From JAPOXR01 sp965199765 (lineage in GTDB: Bacteria > Pseudomonadota > Alphaproteobacteria > Rhodobacterales > Rhodobacteraceae), in contig CBDATC010000001.1 of the NCBI GenBank assembly GCA_965199765.1, forward strand, positions 806,001-870,000: a stretch of DNA of 64,000 bases, read 5' to 3'. The notes under the pieces were generated by a model, which was not told where the DNA came from, did not search any database, and saw only the letters and a list, made by a program, of their open reading frames with translations. The position numbers and the translations under genes were made by a program. Of this stretch, positions 1-8,608 are shown one piece after another (positions within the stretch are counted from its first letter, which is position 1; each line of letters starts with the position of its first letter).

Positions 1-35
1 CGGTCTAGAACCAAGGACCCAATGTCAAACAGATT

Positions 36-2213
36 TCATCTGTCGGCATTCATCACTTTGGTCCAAGCCGCCGCAAAGTCTTTGACAAATTTCCCCGCTG
101 CGGTGCTCTGACCATAGATCTCGGCGATTGCACGAAGCTGGGAATTCGAACCGAAAACCAGATCAACCCGGGTTGCAGTCCACCGCACTTCGCCGGTTTC
201 GCGATCCCGGCCTTCGAACAAATCTTCCGCTTCGGACATGGCAGTCCATTCAGTCGACATATCCAGCAAATTAACAAAAAAATCGTTGGTCAGTGTTCCC
301 GGCGAATGTGTGAGCACGCCATGCTTCGTGCCGCCATGGTTAACGCCAAGTGCACGGAGACCGCCCACCAGCACTGTCATTTCCGGAGCGGTCAGCCCAA
401 GCAGCTGAGCGCGATCAACCAACATCTGTTCGGACGGCGCACCCAACCCGGATTTCCCAAAGTTTCTGAATCCATCAGCTTGCGGTTCAAGCACTTCAAA
501 ACTCTCGGCATCGGTCTGCGCTGCGGTTGCATCCATGCGTCCGGGAGAAAACGGCAGAGCGAATCCTTGCCCCGCAGCTTGCGCCGCCTGCTCAATCGCA
601 GCGCACCCACCGAGCACAATCAAATCCGCCAGCGACACCCGCTTGCCGTCTTTCGAACCGTTGAAATCCGTCTGCACAGCCTCCAACGCTGACAAAACAC
701 CAGCCAGTTTTGCTGGTTCGTTTGCTTCCCAATCCTTCTGCGGAGATAACCGGATGCGAGATCCGTTTGCTCCGCCGCGCCTGTCTGAACCGCGATAGGT
801 CGAAGCTGAAGACCAAGCTGCCGCGATCAGATCGGCCGGAGCGACACCGCTGGCAAGAATCTTTGTTTTCAGCCGCTCAATGTCGTTGTCATCAATCAAA
901 TCATGATCCAGCGGTGGAATCGGATCCTGCCAGATCAAGTCCTCGTCAGGCACCTCATCGCCAAGGTAAAAGGATTTTGGCCCCATATCGCGATGGGTCA
1001 ATTTGAACCAAGCGCGGGCAAATGCATCGGCAAACTCATCCGGATTTTTGTGGAAATGCCGTGAGATTTTTTCATAATCCGGGTCCATCCGCAAAGCCAT
1101 GTCAGCCGTTGACATGAATATCGGCACCCGCTTTGACGCATCCTCGGCATCCGGCGCCATGTCTTCTTCCGCCAAATTAACAGGAGTCCACATATGCGCG
1201 CCCGCTGGACTCTTGGTTAATTCCCATTCATATTTGAATAGAACGTCAAAAAAGCCCATATCCCATTGAGTCGGATTTGATGTCCAAGCGCCTTCAAGTC
1301 CCGAGGTTATGGTGTCGATGCCTTTGCCGCTGCGATAGGACGACAACCAGCCGAGTCCCATCGCCTCAATTGAACCGCCTTCGGGATCCGGGCCGACATG
1401 CGCTGGGTCTCCAGCTCCATGCATCTTTCCGAAGGTATGGCCGCCAGCGACAAGCGCAACGGTTTCGTAATCATTCATGGCCATGCGACCGAAAGTTTCG
1501 CGAATGTCATGCCCCTGCGCCACCGGATCAGGATTGCCGTTCGGTCCCTCCGGATTCACATAGATCAAGCCCATCTGCACCGCAGCCAGTGGATTTTCCA
1601 GTTCCCGTTCGCCGGAATACCGGACATCGCCCAGCCATTCAGTTTCGGCCCCCCAATAGATGTCCTCTTCAGGCTCCCACACATCGCAGCGGCCCGCGCC
1701 GAACCCGAATATTTTTCCACCCATCGACTCGATGGCCACATTGCCGGCAATAATAATCAGATCTGCCCACGAGATCGCATCACCGTATTTTTGCTTAATC
1801 GGCCAAAGGAGCCGACGCGCTTTGTCCAAATTGCCATTATCCGGCCAGCTGTTGAGCGGTGCAAAACGCTGCGTTCCCGTTCGTCCGCCGCCACGTCCGT
1901 CCGCCGTCCGATAGGTGCCTGCGCTATGCCAAGCCATTCGAATAAACAGACCGCCATAGTGCCCATAATCGGCAGGCCACCAGTCCTGACTGTCAGTCAT
2001 GAGATTATGCAGGTCTTGCTTCAACGCATCCATGTCCAACGACTTGAATGCTTCGGCATAGTCGAATTCCGGCCCCATCGGATTAGAGAGATCCGAATTT
2101 TGATGAAGAATTCGCAAATTGAGCTGATTGGGCCACCAATCGCGGTTTGATTGCACGCCCAGACTGGCATGCATAACCGGGCATTTTCCGAAGCCGGTGT
2201 CATTTCCGTCCAT
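36..2213 (-). CDS. katG: Catalase-peroxidase KatG
   Basis: Bifunctional haem enzyme that disproportionates hydrogen peroxide and oxidises organic donors; a main peroxide defence. The full ~725-residue length fits the two-domain family. The N-terminal active domain has the distal Arg-Trp-His set in FIRMAWHSAGTYR (about residues 91-103), the Tyr of LIYVNPEGPNG (about 218) and the Met of RMAMNDYE that form the Met-Tyr-Trp adduct with that Trp, and the proximal haem ligand His in VAGGHTFGKMHG (about 259). The C-terminal half is the usual degenerate haem-free copy. I chose the ATG at 2213, which has GGAG about 9 nt upstream; a GTG lies one codon earlier. No ahpC or oxyR lies in view. Identification is secure. 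Confidence 0.97.
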   Translation of the reverse strand: MDGNDTGFGKCPVMHASLGVQSNRDWWPNQLNLRILHQNSDLSNPMGPEFDYAEAFKSLDMDALKQDLHNLMTDSQDWWPADYGHYGGLFIRMAWHSAGTYRTADGRGGGRTGTQRFAPLNSWPDNGNLDKARRLLWPIKQKYGDAISWADLIIIAGNVAIESMGGKIFGFGAGRCDVWEPEEDIYWGAETEWLGDVRYSGERELENPLAAVQMGLIYVNPEGPNGNPDPVAQGHDIRETFGRMAMNDYETVALVAGGHTFGKMHGAGDPAHVGPDPEGGSIEAMGLGWLSSYRSGKGIDTITSGLEGAWTSNPTQWDMGFFDVLFKYEWELTKSPAGAHMWTPVNLAEEDMAPDAEDASKRVPIFMSTADMALRMDPDYEKISRHFHKNPDEFADAFARAWFKLTHRDMGPKSFYLGDEVPDEDLIWQDPIPPLDHDLIDDNDIERLKTKILASGVAPADLIAAAWSSASTYRGSDRRGGANGSRIRLSPQKDWEANEPAKLAGVLSALEAVQTDFNGSKDGKRVSLADLIVLGGCAAIEQAAQAAGQGFALPFSPGRMDATAAQTDAESFEVLEPQADGFRNFGKSGLGAPSEQMLVDRAQLLGLTAPEMTVLVGGLRALGVNHGGTKHGVLTHSPGTLTNDFFVNLLDMSTEWTAMSEAEDLFEGRDRETGEVRWTATRVDLVFGSNSQLRAIAEIYGQSTAAGKFVKDFAAAWTKVMNADR

Positions 2214-2573
2214 CACTCATCACTCCGTAAGTTGCACATATCTCGAAGTTGAAATCCTGATTCTCGGCAAGCAACGTTGCACGCCGCCTTCTGCAAAAAC
2301 CGAAATTTGAAACCCGGACCGATTCAAGACATCTTGAATTCACAAATAGTGATTAGACGGTAAATTTACCAGCCGCCAAAACCGATAAATCCGCCTGTGG
2401 CGCGAACCCTAATCCCTGCGATGCACGCCAGTTGCCTTGCAGGCGAAATCTGCGGAAATTTCAGTCTATCAACATTGATTGACGCAAAAGCCGATGTGAA
2501 CTCACTCGACGTCCGGTCTACGACAGACTGCGATATATTTAAACGCCCGCACTCAGGTAATCGTCGTCGTCTT
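2214..2573. other. Intergenic, upstream of katG
   Basis: About 360 bases between the katG start and the end of the taurine permease gene. It must carry the katG promoter, but I could not pick an OxyR or other operator with confidence. Short frames on both strands lack a ribosome site or recognisable product. I see no hairpin with a T tract after the permease gene. Confidence 0.6.
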
Positions 2574-3881
2574 CTATGAGCGACCTTTCCATGGCACCAA
2601 TATCTTCTCGGCAATGCGCATCAAGATGTCGATTCCGTAGCCGATTATGCCGATCAGGATTATCCCCATGATCACAATGTCGGTAAGTTGAAACTTTGAA
2701 GCCACCATGATCATCATCCCGGCGCCTTTCTCAGCCGCGACCAGTTCAGCGGCAACAACGGTGCCCCAGCAAACCCCCATCGCCACACGCGCACCGGTGA
2801 AAATTTCCGGAAGCGAGTTCGGCACAATGACGTAACGCATGATCTGCCAGCGGGAGGACCCGAGCGAATAGGCGGCATGCACCTTGGTGATGTTCACGCC
2901 GGATACACCTGCCCGTGCAGCGATTGTCATTATCCAGAGCGCAGCCAGGAACAGAAGGATCACCTTTCCTAACTCGCCGATGCCAGCCCAAATGATCACA
3001 AGCGGTATCAGCGCAAGTGGAGGAACAGGCCTCATGAATTCGACGATCGGGTCAAACCAGCCGCGGAACCAGTCTGAAAGACCCATCGCATACCCCAGCG
3101 GAATACCAATCAAAGCGCCAAAAAAGAAGCCGGCAACCACTCGAATGAGCGACCAGCCCAAATGCTGCACTAACGTGCTGTTTTGATAACCCTGCTGAGC
3201 AATCTCGATGATTCGTCCCCAAACGGCTTCCGGCGCGGGAAGCCAGATCGGTTCCATCTGCCAACCTTGGTAGGGTGTGATCAGTAATGCTCCTTTATCG
3301 GTCAGGGTAACGGTTCCATTATTAATCTTGAACACAGGCCGTTCCTGCGTCAGGTTGCCGTTATCATCTCTTCGATTATGATCGAAATCCGTGCTTTGGC
3401 CGTTCACCTCCACAATCCGCGCGCCTTCGCTGCGCTTAACGGTATCGTTTGAATCCCACCTGAGCTGGCCGGAGCGGTATTTGATGATGTTCAGCGCATC
3501 GCTTTGAGCAAATCCCCCGCCGGCGTCGATTTCCAGCGGCTCCTTGGCGCCTCTTGATTCTTCAACCTGCCAATACGCAGTAGCGGTGTCGCGGTTCCCG
3601 TCGGAAGACTGAACGACATAGTCGAACTGGCCTCCGCCATCGTAAGGCCCAGGCGCATGGAAAGGAGTCAGCGATGAGCCGGTGAAAGCACCCCATATGA
3701 AGAAGATAGCGGCGATCGAAATCACCGATGCCGCGCGATTGGCGCGCACTGTGCTCTCGTCCCCGAAAGTGACTGTCTTCAGCGAAGTAAAGTCACGTCT
3801 TTGTTGCAAACGCGAAGTGACAAATTTAACCACAAAATACGCGGCGACGAAAATCGCAATATAAATTCCAAGAATGGTCAT
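2574..3881 (-). CDS. tauC: Taurine-type ABC transporter permease with extra periplasmic domain
   Basis: Inner-membrane permease of the TauABC/SsuABC class. The C-terminal ~220 residues are the usual permease core, with the ATPase-contacting EAA-type loop in AAYSLGSSRWQIMRYVIVP. Unlike the ~275-residue enteric TauC, this protein has 435 residues. An N-terminal membrane segment (residues 1-20), a second one (about 51-70) and a ~140-residue hydrophilic, probably periplasmic stretch precede the core. Long TauC forms of this kind occur in alphaproteobacteria as far as I recall. It is last in a tauA-tauB-tauC order, and its ATG overlaps the tauB stop by 4 nt (ATGA). The substrate is inferred from the binding protein. 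Confidence 0.85.
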   Translation of the reverse strand: MTILGIYIAIFVAAYFVVKFVTSRLQQRRDFTSLKTVTFGDESTVRANRAASVISIAAIFFIWGAFTGSSLTPFHAPGPYDGGGQFDYVVQSSDGNRDTATAYWQVEESRGAKEPLEIDAGGGFAQSDALNIIKYRSGQLRWDSNDTVKRSEGARIVEVNGQSTDFDHNRRDDNGNLTQERPVFKINNGTVTLTDKGALLITPYQGWQMEPIWLPAPEAVWGRIIEIAQQGYQNSTLVQHLGWSLIRVVAGFFFGALIGIPLGYAMGLSDWFRGWFDPIVEFMRPVPPLALIPLVIIWAGIGELGKVILLFLAALWIMTIAARAGVSGVNITKVHAAYSLGSSRWQIMRYVIVPNSLPEIFTGARVAMGVCWGTVVAAELVAAEKGAGMMIMVASKFQLTDIVIMGIILIGIIGYGIDILMRIAEKILVPWKGRS

Positions 3882-4684
3882 GCTGCAGCCTCCGTCCGGC
3901 CCATAATCTCCTCTTCCATGTCCCAGATCATATTGAGGATTTCCTCGCGCGTGACACCGTATTCTGGATGATTCTTTATCTCTCGCAAGTCGGCGCCGAC
4001 CCCTAATTCAGCAAATGGAAGCCGGTATTCCTTATGAATGCGGCCAGGCCGCGGCGCCATGACCAATAGTCGTTCGCCCAGCAGGAGCGCCTCCTCCACA
4101 GAGTGGGTTATCAGAATGATGGTCCGTCCAGTTTCTTTCCAAAGCTTCAAGACCAGCCCTTGCATCTTTTCACGCGTCAGAGCGTCAAGCGCCCCAAGGG
4201 GTTCGTCCATCAAAATTACGTCCGGGTCGTTGGCAAGACATCGCGCTAGCGCAACCCGCTGCTGCATGCCTCCGGACAATTCATAGATTGCTTTGTCGGT
4301 GAAATCTCTAAGTCCGACCACCTCAAGAAGGTGTTCGACCTTCGGACGGTACTCTGACGCCGGCACTTTGTTCATCTTCGGACCAAAGGCGACATTCTCG
4401 CGCACATTCATCCATTCAAACAACGCGCCCTTCTGGAATACCATGCCGCGCTCCTGACCCGGGCCACTGACCGGTTCATCATTGAGCATGACACTGCCCT
4501 CTGTGGGAGCAAGAAAGCCGGCGATGATGTTGAGAAGAGTCGTCTTGCCACATCCGGAGGGTCCGAGAACACTCATCAATTGGCCTGTCTTGATTGTGAG
4601 GGATACATCCTGCAGCGCTTGGACATAAGCGCCGTTCGGCAGATCAAAGCGCATCGATACACCAGAGAGGATCAGTCCTGACAT
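3878..4684 (-). CDS. tauB: Taurine-type ABC transporter ATP-binding protein
   Basis: Cytoplasmic ATPase that powers the neighbouring permease. It has Walker A (LGPSGCGKTT), the signature LSGGMQQRVALARCL, Walker B with catalytic Glu (VILMDEPLGALD) and the switch His in LITHSVEEA. The 268-residue length fits TauB/SsuB. The start has CAGGAG just upstream. It is translationally coupled to tauC by a 4-nt overlap and separated from tauA by a hairpin-containing gap of 87 nt. Taurine is the best guess. Nitrate, alkanesulfonate or other small anionic substrates are possible because ATPases do not define specificity. Confidence 0.88.
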   Translation of the reverse strand: MSGLILSGVSMRFDLPNGAYVQALQDVSLTIKTGQLMSVLGPSGCGKTTLLNIIAGFLAPTEGSVMLNDEPVSGPGQERGMVFQKGALFEWMNVRENVAFGPKMNKVPASEYRPKVEHLLEVVGLRDFTDKAIYELSGGMQQRVALARCLANDPDVILMDEPLGALDALTREKMQGLVLKLWKETGRTIILITHSVEEALLLGERLLVMAPRPGRIHKEYRLPFAELGVGADLREIKNHPEYGVTREEILNMIWDMEEEIMGRTEAAA

Positions 4685-4715
4685 GGCACACTCCTGCCTT
4701 TAGAAATTGGGCTGC

Positions 4716-4732
4716 CCGGCGTTAATCGCCGG
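4716..4732 (-). terminator. Intercistronic hairpin between tauA and tauB
   Basis: Perfect 6-bp GC stem CCGGCG/CGCCGG with a 5-nt loop and no T tract, in the gap after the binding-protein gene. This is the usual position of an mRNA-stabilising or partial-termination hairpin that keeps the binding protein in excess over the membrane parts. The role is inferred. Confidence 0.5.
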
Positions 4733-4771
4733 ACAGAAGATTCTAGCTTCACATACAGAATTGTTTCCGCA

Positions 4772-5773
4772 TTACATTTGGGATGCGGCTTCAAGCGGTC
4801 CGGTATTCACTGCGGCTTCATAACTGTCGAGGGCCGCGTCAATCGAACCGGCTGACACGAACACGTCGGCAACGCCTTTCATGAACGCCTGCGCACCACC
4901 GCCCAGCCACTTTTCAGAAAGCTGCTCTTCCATTGTCGGGAATGTGAATGTCGCTAAAGTCGCCGCCGTGGCATCGGCATCCATGCCTGCATCATTCGCA
5001 ATGACTTCAAGCATACCCTCCGCCATGTCGCCGCCAGCATTCCAAGCGGCATTAGCATCGGCTGTGACTTTCAAAAACTTGGCAAGAAGCTCGCTTTCCT
5101 CAGCAATGAAATTCGCCGATGCGGATGTGATGTCGAATACAAGGATTCCTAGTTCTTCTTTCTCAGCTCCGGTTAGCAGAACATTGCCGTTTTCTTGCAT
5201 TCTGCGCAGCGCTCCGCCCCATCCGCAAGCCATATCGACAGACCCTTGGGCGAGAGCAGCTTGACCTTCTGCTGGTGCCATGTCCACGATCTCCATGGTG
5301 CCGATATCGACTCCGAAATGGGCCATCTGGCTCAAAAAGCCGAAATGCGCGGCGGTGCCAAGCGGCACAGCTACTTTCTTGCCTTCAAGTTCATTGGCAC
5401 TGTTCATATCGATTTCCAAGTCGGCATGAACGACACAGTTGTCATTGTCGGAGTAGCTGACAGCCACATCAACGATCTGAAGGTCTTGGCCGGCCGAAGT
5501 TGCTACGACAAACGGCGGCACACCTTGGCTGAGAGCGATTTGGACATCACCTGAAGCCATGGCGGCGCTCATCGCTGTGCCCGTATCAAAACTGACCCAG
5601 TTTACCTTGACTCCCAATGCCTCATCATAAGTTCCGTTCGTTTTGGCGTACTGAAACGGCATAGGCCATTCAAGAAAATACGCCACTGTGATCTCGTCAG
5701 CAGCCGAAGCCTGACCGCCTGCAATTATTGCCGTCCCTGCGACAACACCTTTTAGTATGTTTGTGATTCTCAT
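4772..5773 (-). CDS. tauA: Taurine-type ABC transporter substrate-binding protein
   Basis: Periplasmic binding protein of the TauA/NrtA/SsuA class (333 residues). A signal peptide covers about residues 1-24 and ends in GGQASAA before DEITVAYF. The mature N-terminus (ITVAYFLEWPMPFQYAK) and the segment SGDVQIALSQGVPPFVVA are typical of alphaproteobacterial taurine-binding proteins. The ATG has a strong GGAGGAAAC site. It is first in the tauABC operon. No tauD, tpa or xsc gene for taurine breakdown is in the window, so the final use (sulfur, carbon or osmolyte) is unknown. Specificity is inferred from sequence resemblance only. Confidence 0.85.
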   Translation of the reverse strand: MRITNILKGVVAGTAIIAGGQASAADEITVAYFLEWPMPFQYAKTNGTYDEALGVKVNWVSFDTGTAMSAAMASGDVQIALSQGVPPFVVATSAGQDLQIVDVAVSYSDNDNCVVHADLEIDMNSANELEGKKVAVPLGTAAHFGFLSQMAHFGVDIGTMEIVDMAPAEGQAALAQGSVDMACGWGGALRRMQENGNVLLTGAEKEELGILVFDITSASANFIAEESELLAKFLKVTADANAAWNAGGDMAEGMLEVIANDAGMDADATAATLATFTFPTMEEQLSEKWLGGGAQAFMKGVADVFVSAGSIDAALDSYEAAVNTGPLEAASQM

Positions 5774-6918
5774 GTTTCCTCCACTCCGTGTCTAAAACCT
5801 TGAAAGCCCCCGGGAGCTAACCTGATGCTTTTCAGTACTCTATAACGGACTTGCACACAATATGTTAATTTGCTCCAAACGCGCGGCAAAGCCCGTTTCC
5901 CGTCTTCCGTCTAAATCCGCATGGCAGCGCATTTTTCCAAGCGCGCGGCGCCCGATCCATGTGTTTCATAAACCGATCGAAAGCTTCCCGCTTTTCTGAT
6001 TGCTCCGGTCAGTTCCAGTTGCGAATTAACGGGCTGAAGTTAAGCTAACGATTTCGGCGGGTATTGTGAGGGAGCGGCATGGATATCGAATGAATTCGCG
6101 GGCACCCCCACACAGGTGCTTTGGCTCAGATGCGAAGACGGGGCTTGTCCGCGCGGTCGCGCATGTCCGCTGGGACGCCTTGCCCTATGGCCGCGTGTCA
6201 CAATCGCGAGAGCGCTCTATACTCCGACGATTGTTCCAGCACGATCCGACTGCCGCTGCGGTCAGCGTCGCATCAACGGCAACCAAGCAAGCATCAGATG
6301 CAGTGCTTGATCGATAGTTTCTTTCGTGAAATGATGTGAAACTATCCGGCGGACAAAAAACTCGGCGTGTTCAAGAGTTTCTCTTTGTCTGCCATGAATA
6401 CGATGCGTCTTACCGACTTTTTTATTGCAGCAGATAAATTTGTGCGGACAGAACCGGTGCGCTCAATGACCGCGCTGCCATCAAAGTCATGGAGCCCAAA
6501 CGAAAACTCTGCGCATTTCGAGAATCCAACGTGATTTGCATTAGAGCGGTCTGCATCCTTCAAAGGTTACGCATCAAGCGCTGTGCAATGCTCTGTTTAA
6601 CCAAGATAATGCTTGCGCGGCGGTGATTCCGCGCGAGCATCTGCTTCCCAAGATCACCAAAAAGCTGGAACACGATTTCGATTGGGCGCTTCGCATCAGC
6701 ATCCGCAGACGCTTAGGCCTCGGTGGGGGCACAGCACTGAATCCGCGCATCAAGCACATGGCCAGCTGCGCTGAATCATCCTCATTTTGGCAAAAAATTC
6801 ATGGCCTTCCGAGGTTGACTTGGCACAGTTCGGGCGATTGCGTGATAGGTTTATGCGATCGGGTTACGGACCGATCCGGCTGAATCAGGCAAACTCCTTT
6901 GCCTGCCCGGCAATGGGT
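5774..6918. other. Gene-poor stretch with possible decayed coding DNA
   Basis: No intact gene can be supported here. Around 6110-6310 (+) a frame reads LWLRCEDGACPRGRACPLG and later DCRCGQRR, cysteine pairs that recall a zinc-ribbon protein but with no good start. Around 6580-6720 (+) another frame reads VIPREHLLPKITKKLEHDFD, which faintly recalls the N-terminus of IS1182/IS5-type transposases (VPxxHLLRKI), then loses any resemblance. Both could be chance or remnants. The tauA promoter should lie in the first ~150 bases. Confidence 0.35.
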
Positions 6919-7383
6919 TCAGTGTTCTTCGTCTGTGCCATCAAGGAACTGTGCCCATGGAATTTCACTCCTGCGACCCTCAGGCACAGCCCCCATTTCG
7001 AACACCTGCACCGGAACTTCCAAGTCTCTCGGATTGAAAAGCCAATCCAAGGGCGTTTGGTCATTATCATCCATTGCGGTGAGATCTGCCCCCGCTTTCA
7101 GCAGAACGGCGGCAGCTTCTTTTTCTGATTCACAGCACGCGTAATGCAGAGGACTCGCGCCATGCGTGAAATCCTTCGCTTCCTTTTCCGCTCCCCTCTG
7201 CAGCAAAAGCTCGGTAACCTCTGCGTTGCCAAGCAAAGCTGCCAAATGCAAAGGCGTCTGACCCAGACCGTTCTGAATGTCGAGTTTTGCACCAGCATCA
7301 ATCAACAATTCGATCATCGCTTTATTGCCTTTGATGACTGCCAAATGCAGTGCAGCCACACCTCCCCCTTCGTTCAAGCTCAT
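6919..7383 (-). CDS. Small ankyrin-repeat protein
   Basis: A 154-residue soluble protein made almost wholly of ankyrin repeats. Four successive units are readable: GGGVAALHLAVIKGNKAMIE, GQTPLHLAALLGNAEVTELL, ASPLHYACCESEKEAAAVLL and DQTPLDWLF, each with the TPLHLA-type helix turn. A short tail ends in FLDGTDEEH. There is no signal peptide, so it is probably a cytoplasmic protein-protein interaction module; the partner is unknown. The ATG at 7383 has AAGGAC upstream. It stands alone in a gene-poor stretch. Some bacteria pair a small ankyrin protein with a catalase, but katG here is over 4 kb away and I see no link. Confidence 0.85.
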   Translation of the reverse strand: MSLNEGGGVAALHLAVIKGNKAMIELLIDAGAKLDIQNGLGQTPLHLAALLGNAEVTELLLQRGAEKEAKDFTHGASPLHYACCESEKEAAAVLLKAGADLTAMDDNDQTPLDWLFNPRDLEVPVQVFEMGAVPEGRRSEIPWAQFLDGTDEEH

Positions 7384-8365
7384 CTGTCCTTCCTCAACGT
7401 TAATGCTTCATCATAGTCGAATGACTGCCTTTTGCCTAGAAATGCGGAGGCTTCCGTTTCTCAAAATATTTTTAGCAGCATGTCCGCGGTGGCTAATGCG
7501 CAGACGGATTGCTTCTCCGCCTTCTGTATCAGTTTGACCTTACGCTTTAAGCTCAGGCCGGCATTGACATCATTCTCAGGCTCTTCGTCGCGGGCAGACC
7601 GAGTTCAGCTTCGCAAAGACAGCTGCCATTCTGCGACTCCCGGCACCGTATCATGGCCAGCGTTTCCGCGCAACCCGCTTGATTCCCCATCGACCAGTCG
7701 CTTTCGACAACTGGTGTTGAAAGTCATTCCGTGCATTGGTCGATTAATTTGCGCCCTTTCCGTCAGACCAAGTCATTCCCTTTCTGCAACAGCGCTTTCC
7801 GGCGCCTTCACGAAACCTTCTTTGTTAATTTCGTTTTTTGCACTTTGCATGATTAAGACAGCATCTTTTTTAATCGTTATTGTGAGCGGATGAACTTAAA
7901 CAAAGCGGCTTGGCCTGTTTTAGGAGCCGTTTCATGACAATGATTACATATTTTCCATACATGCGATATCGGATTCTGGGTCGGGTTGGATGGATTTGCA
8001 GCGGAGGGCGCAACCCGAAGCGGAGAAGACAGCTGCGCACAATATTTCGACAGTTTGCAGAAGCTTGTCTGTTCCTTGAGTTCCGCTGGCCATAGTCCGT
8101 TTTTCATCAGCGGGAGGCTTTCTCGTCCATTGTCGGTCCTCTCTGTCTGAAAGGAACCACCGGCAAAAGCAAATGTGCGAAAGATTCTATGCGTTATCCT
8201 GGACAGTTGGTTGAATTGGATTCGTGAGCACTTGATGATGGGTTTGCAACTGACGCAAAGCCCGTGCGCACTTGGCAAAAATGACGAATCCGTATTGCAA
8301 TCCCTCAACTGAATCTGTAATGCGGGCCTTCGCGTCGGCGCGGCGATCACGCTCCGGCTCGATTG
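7384..8365. other. Gene-poor stretch before tRNA-Val
   Basis: Almost 1 kb with only short overlapping frames and no recognisable product on either strand. It contains one copy of a 75-bp hairpin repeat (8125-8199) that recurs at 61101-61175. The promoter for tRNA-Val and rpmJ should lie near 8300-8360, but I could not choose elements with confidence. Confidence 0.5.
8125..8199. repeat. Dispersed 75-bp hairpin repeat, copy 1
   Basis: 65 of 75 bases are identical to 61101-61175, with an unbroken identical core of more than 20 bases. The core can fold: TGTCGGT pairs with ACCGGCA, enclosing CCTCTC opposite GAAAGG with a TGTCT loop. Eight of the ten differences between copies are transitions. On the minus strand both copies can be read in one frame (shared segments RIFR and SFQTERT), but the changes are largely non-synonymous and the flanks diverge. 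A non-coding or decayed element is therefore more likely than a gene. Confidence 0.7.
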
Positions 8366-8440
<75 letters not shown>

Positions 8441-8468
8441 TGTCGTCGGACAAAATGGAGGCCGGTAA

Positions 8469-8594
8469 ATGAAAGTCAAAAATTCTCTGCGTTCCTTAAA
8501 ACGACGGCATCGGCAGTGCCAAATCGTACGCCGTCGGGGACGCGTTTACGTTGTGAACAAGCAGCAAAAACGATTTAAAGCGCGGCAGGGCTGA
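8469..8594 (+). CDS. rpmJ: 50S ribosomal protein L36
   Basis: A 41-residue basic protein beginning MKVKNSLRSLKRRHRQC and ending in QKRFKARQG. It is the alphaproteobacterial L36 form: the motif RRRGRVYVVNK is typical, while the full four-ligand zinc site of the longer-studied L36 is absent (one Cys remains). It is part of the large ribosomal subunit. The ATG at 8469 has a good AATGGAGG site. It follows tRNA-Val closely and converges with the ligase gene that ends at 8609. Confidence 0.95.
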   Translation: MKVKNSLRSLKRRHRQCQIVRRRGRVYVVNKQQKRFKARQG

Positions 8595-8608
8595 TTGAGG
8601 GATGCAAA

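Noticed and set aside
1398..2150. A 250-codon plus-strand frame inside katG
   Set aside because: It is antisense to conserved catalase-peroxidase sequence and has no recognisable product or ribosome site.
6919..7383. Ankyrin protein as a catalase partner (AnkB-like)
   Set aside because: It lacks a signal peptide, and katG is more than 4 kb away with the tau operon between them.
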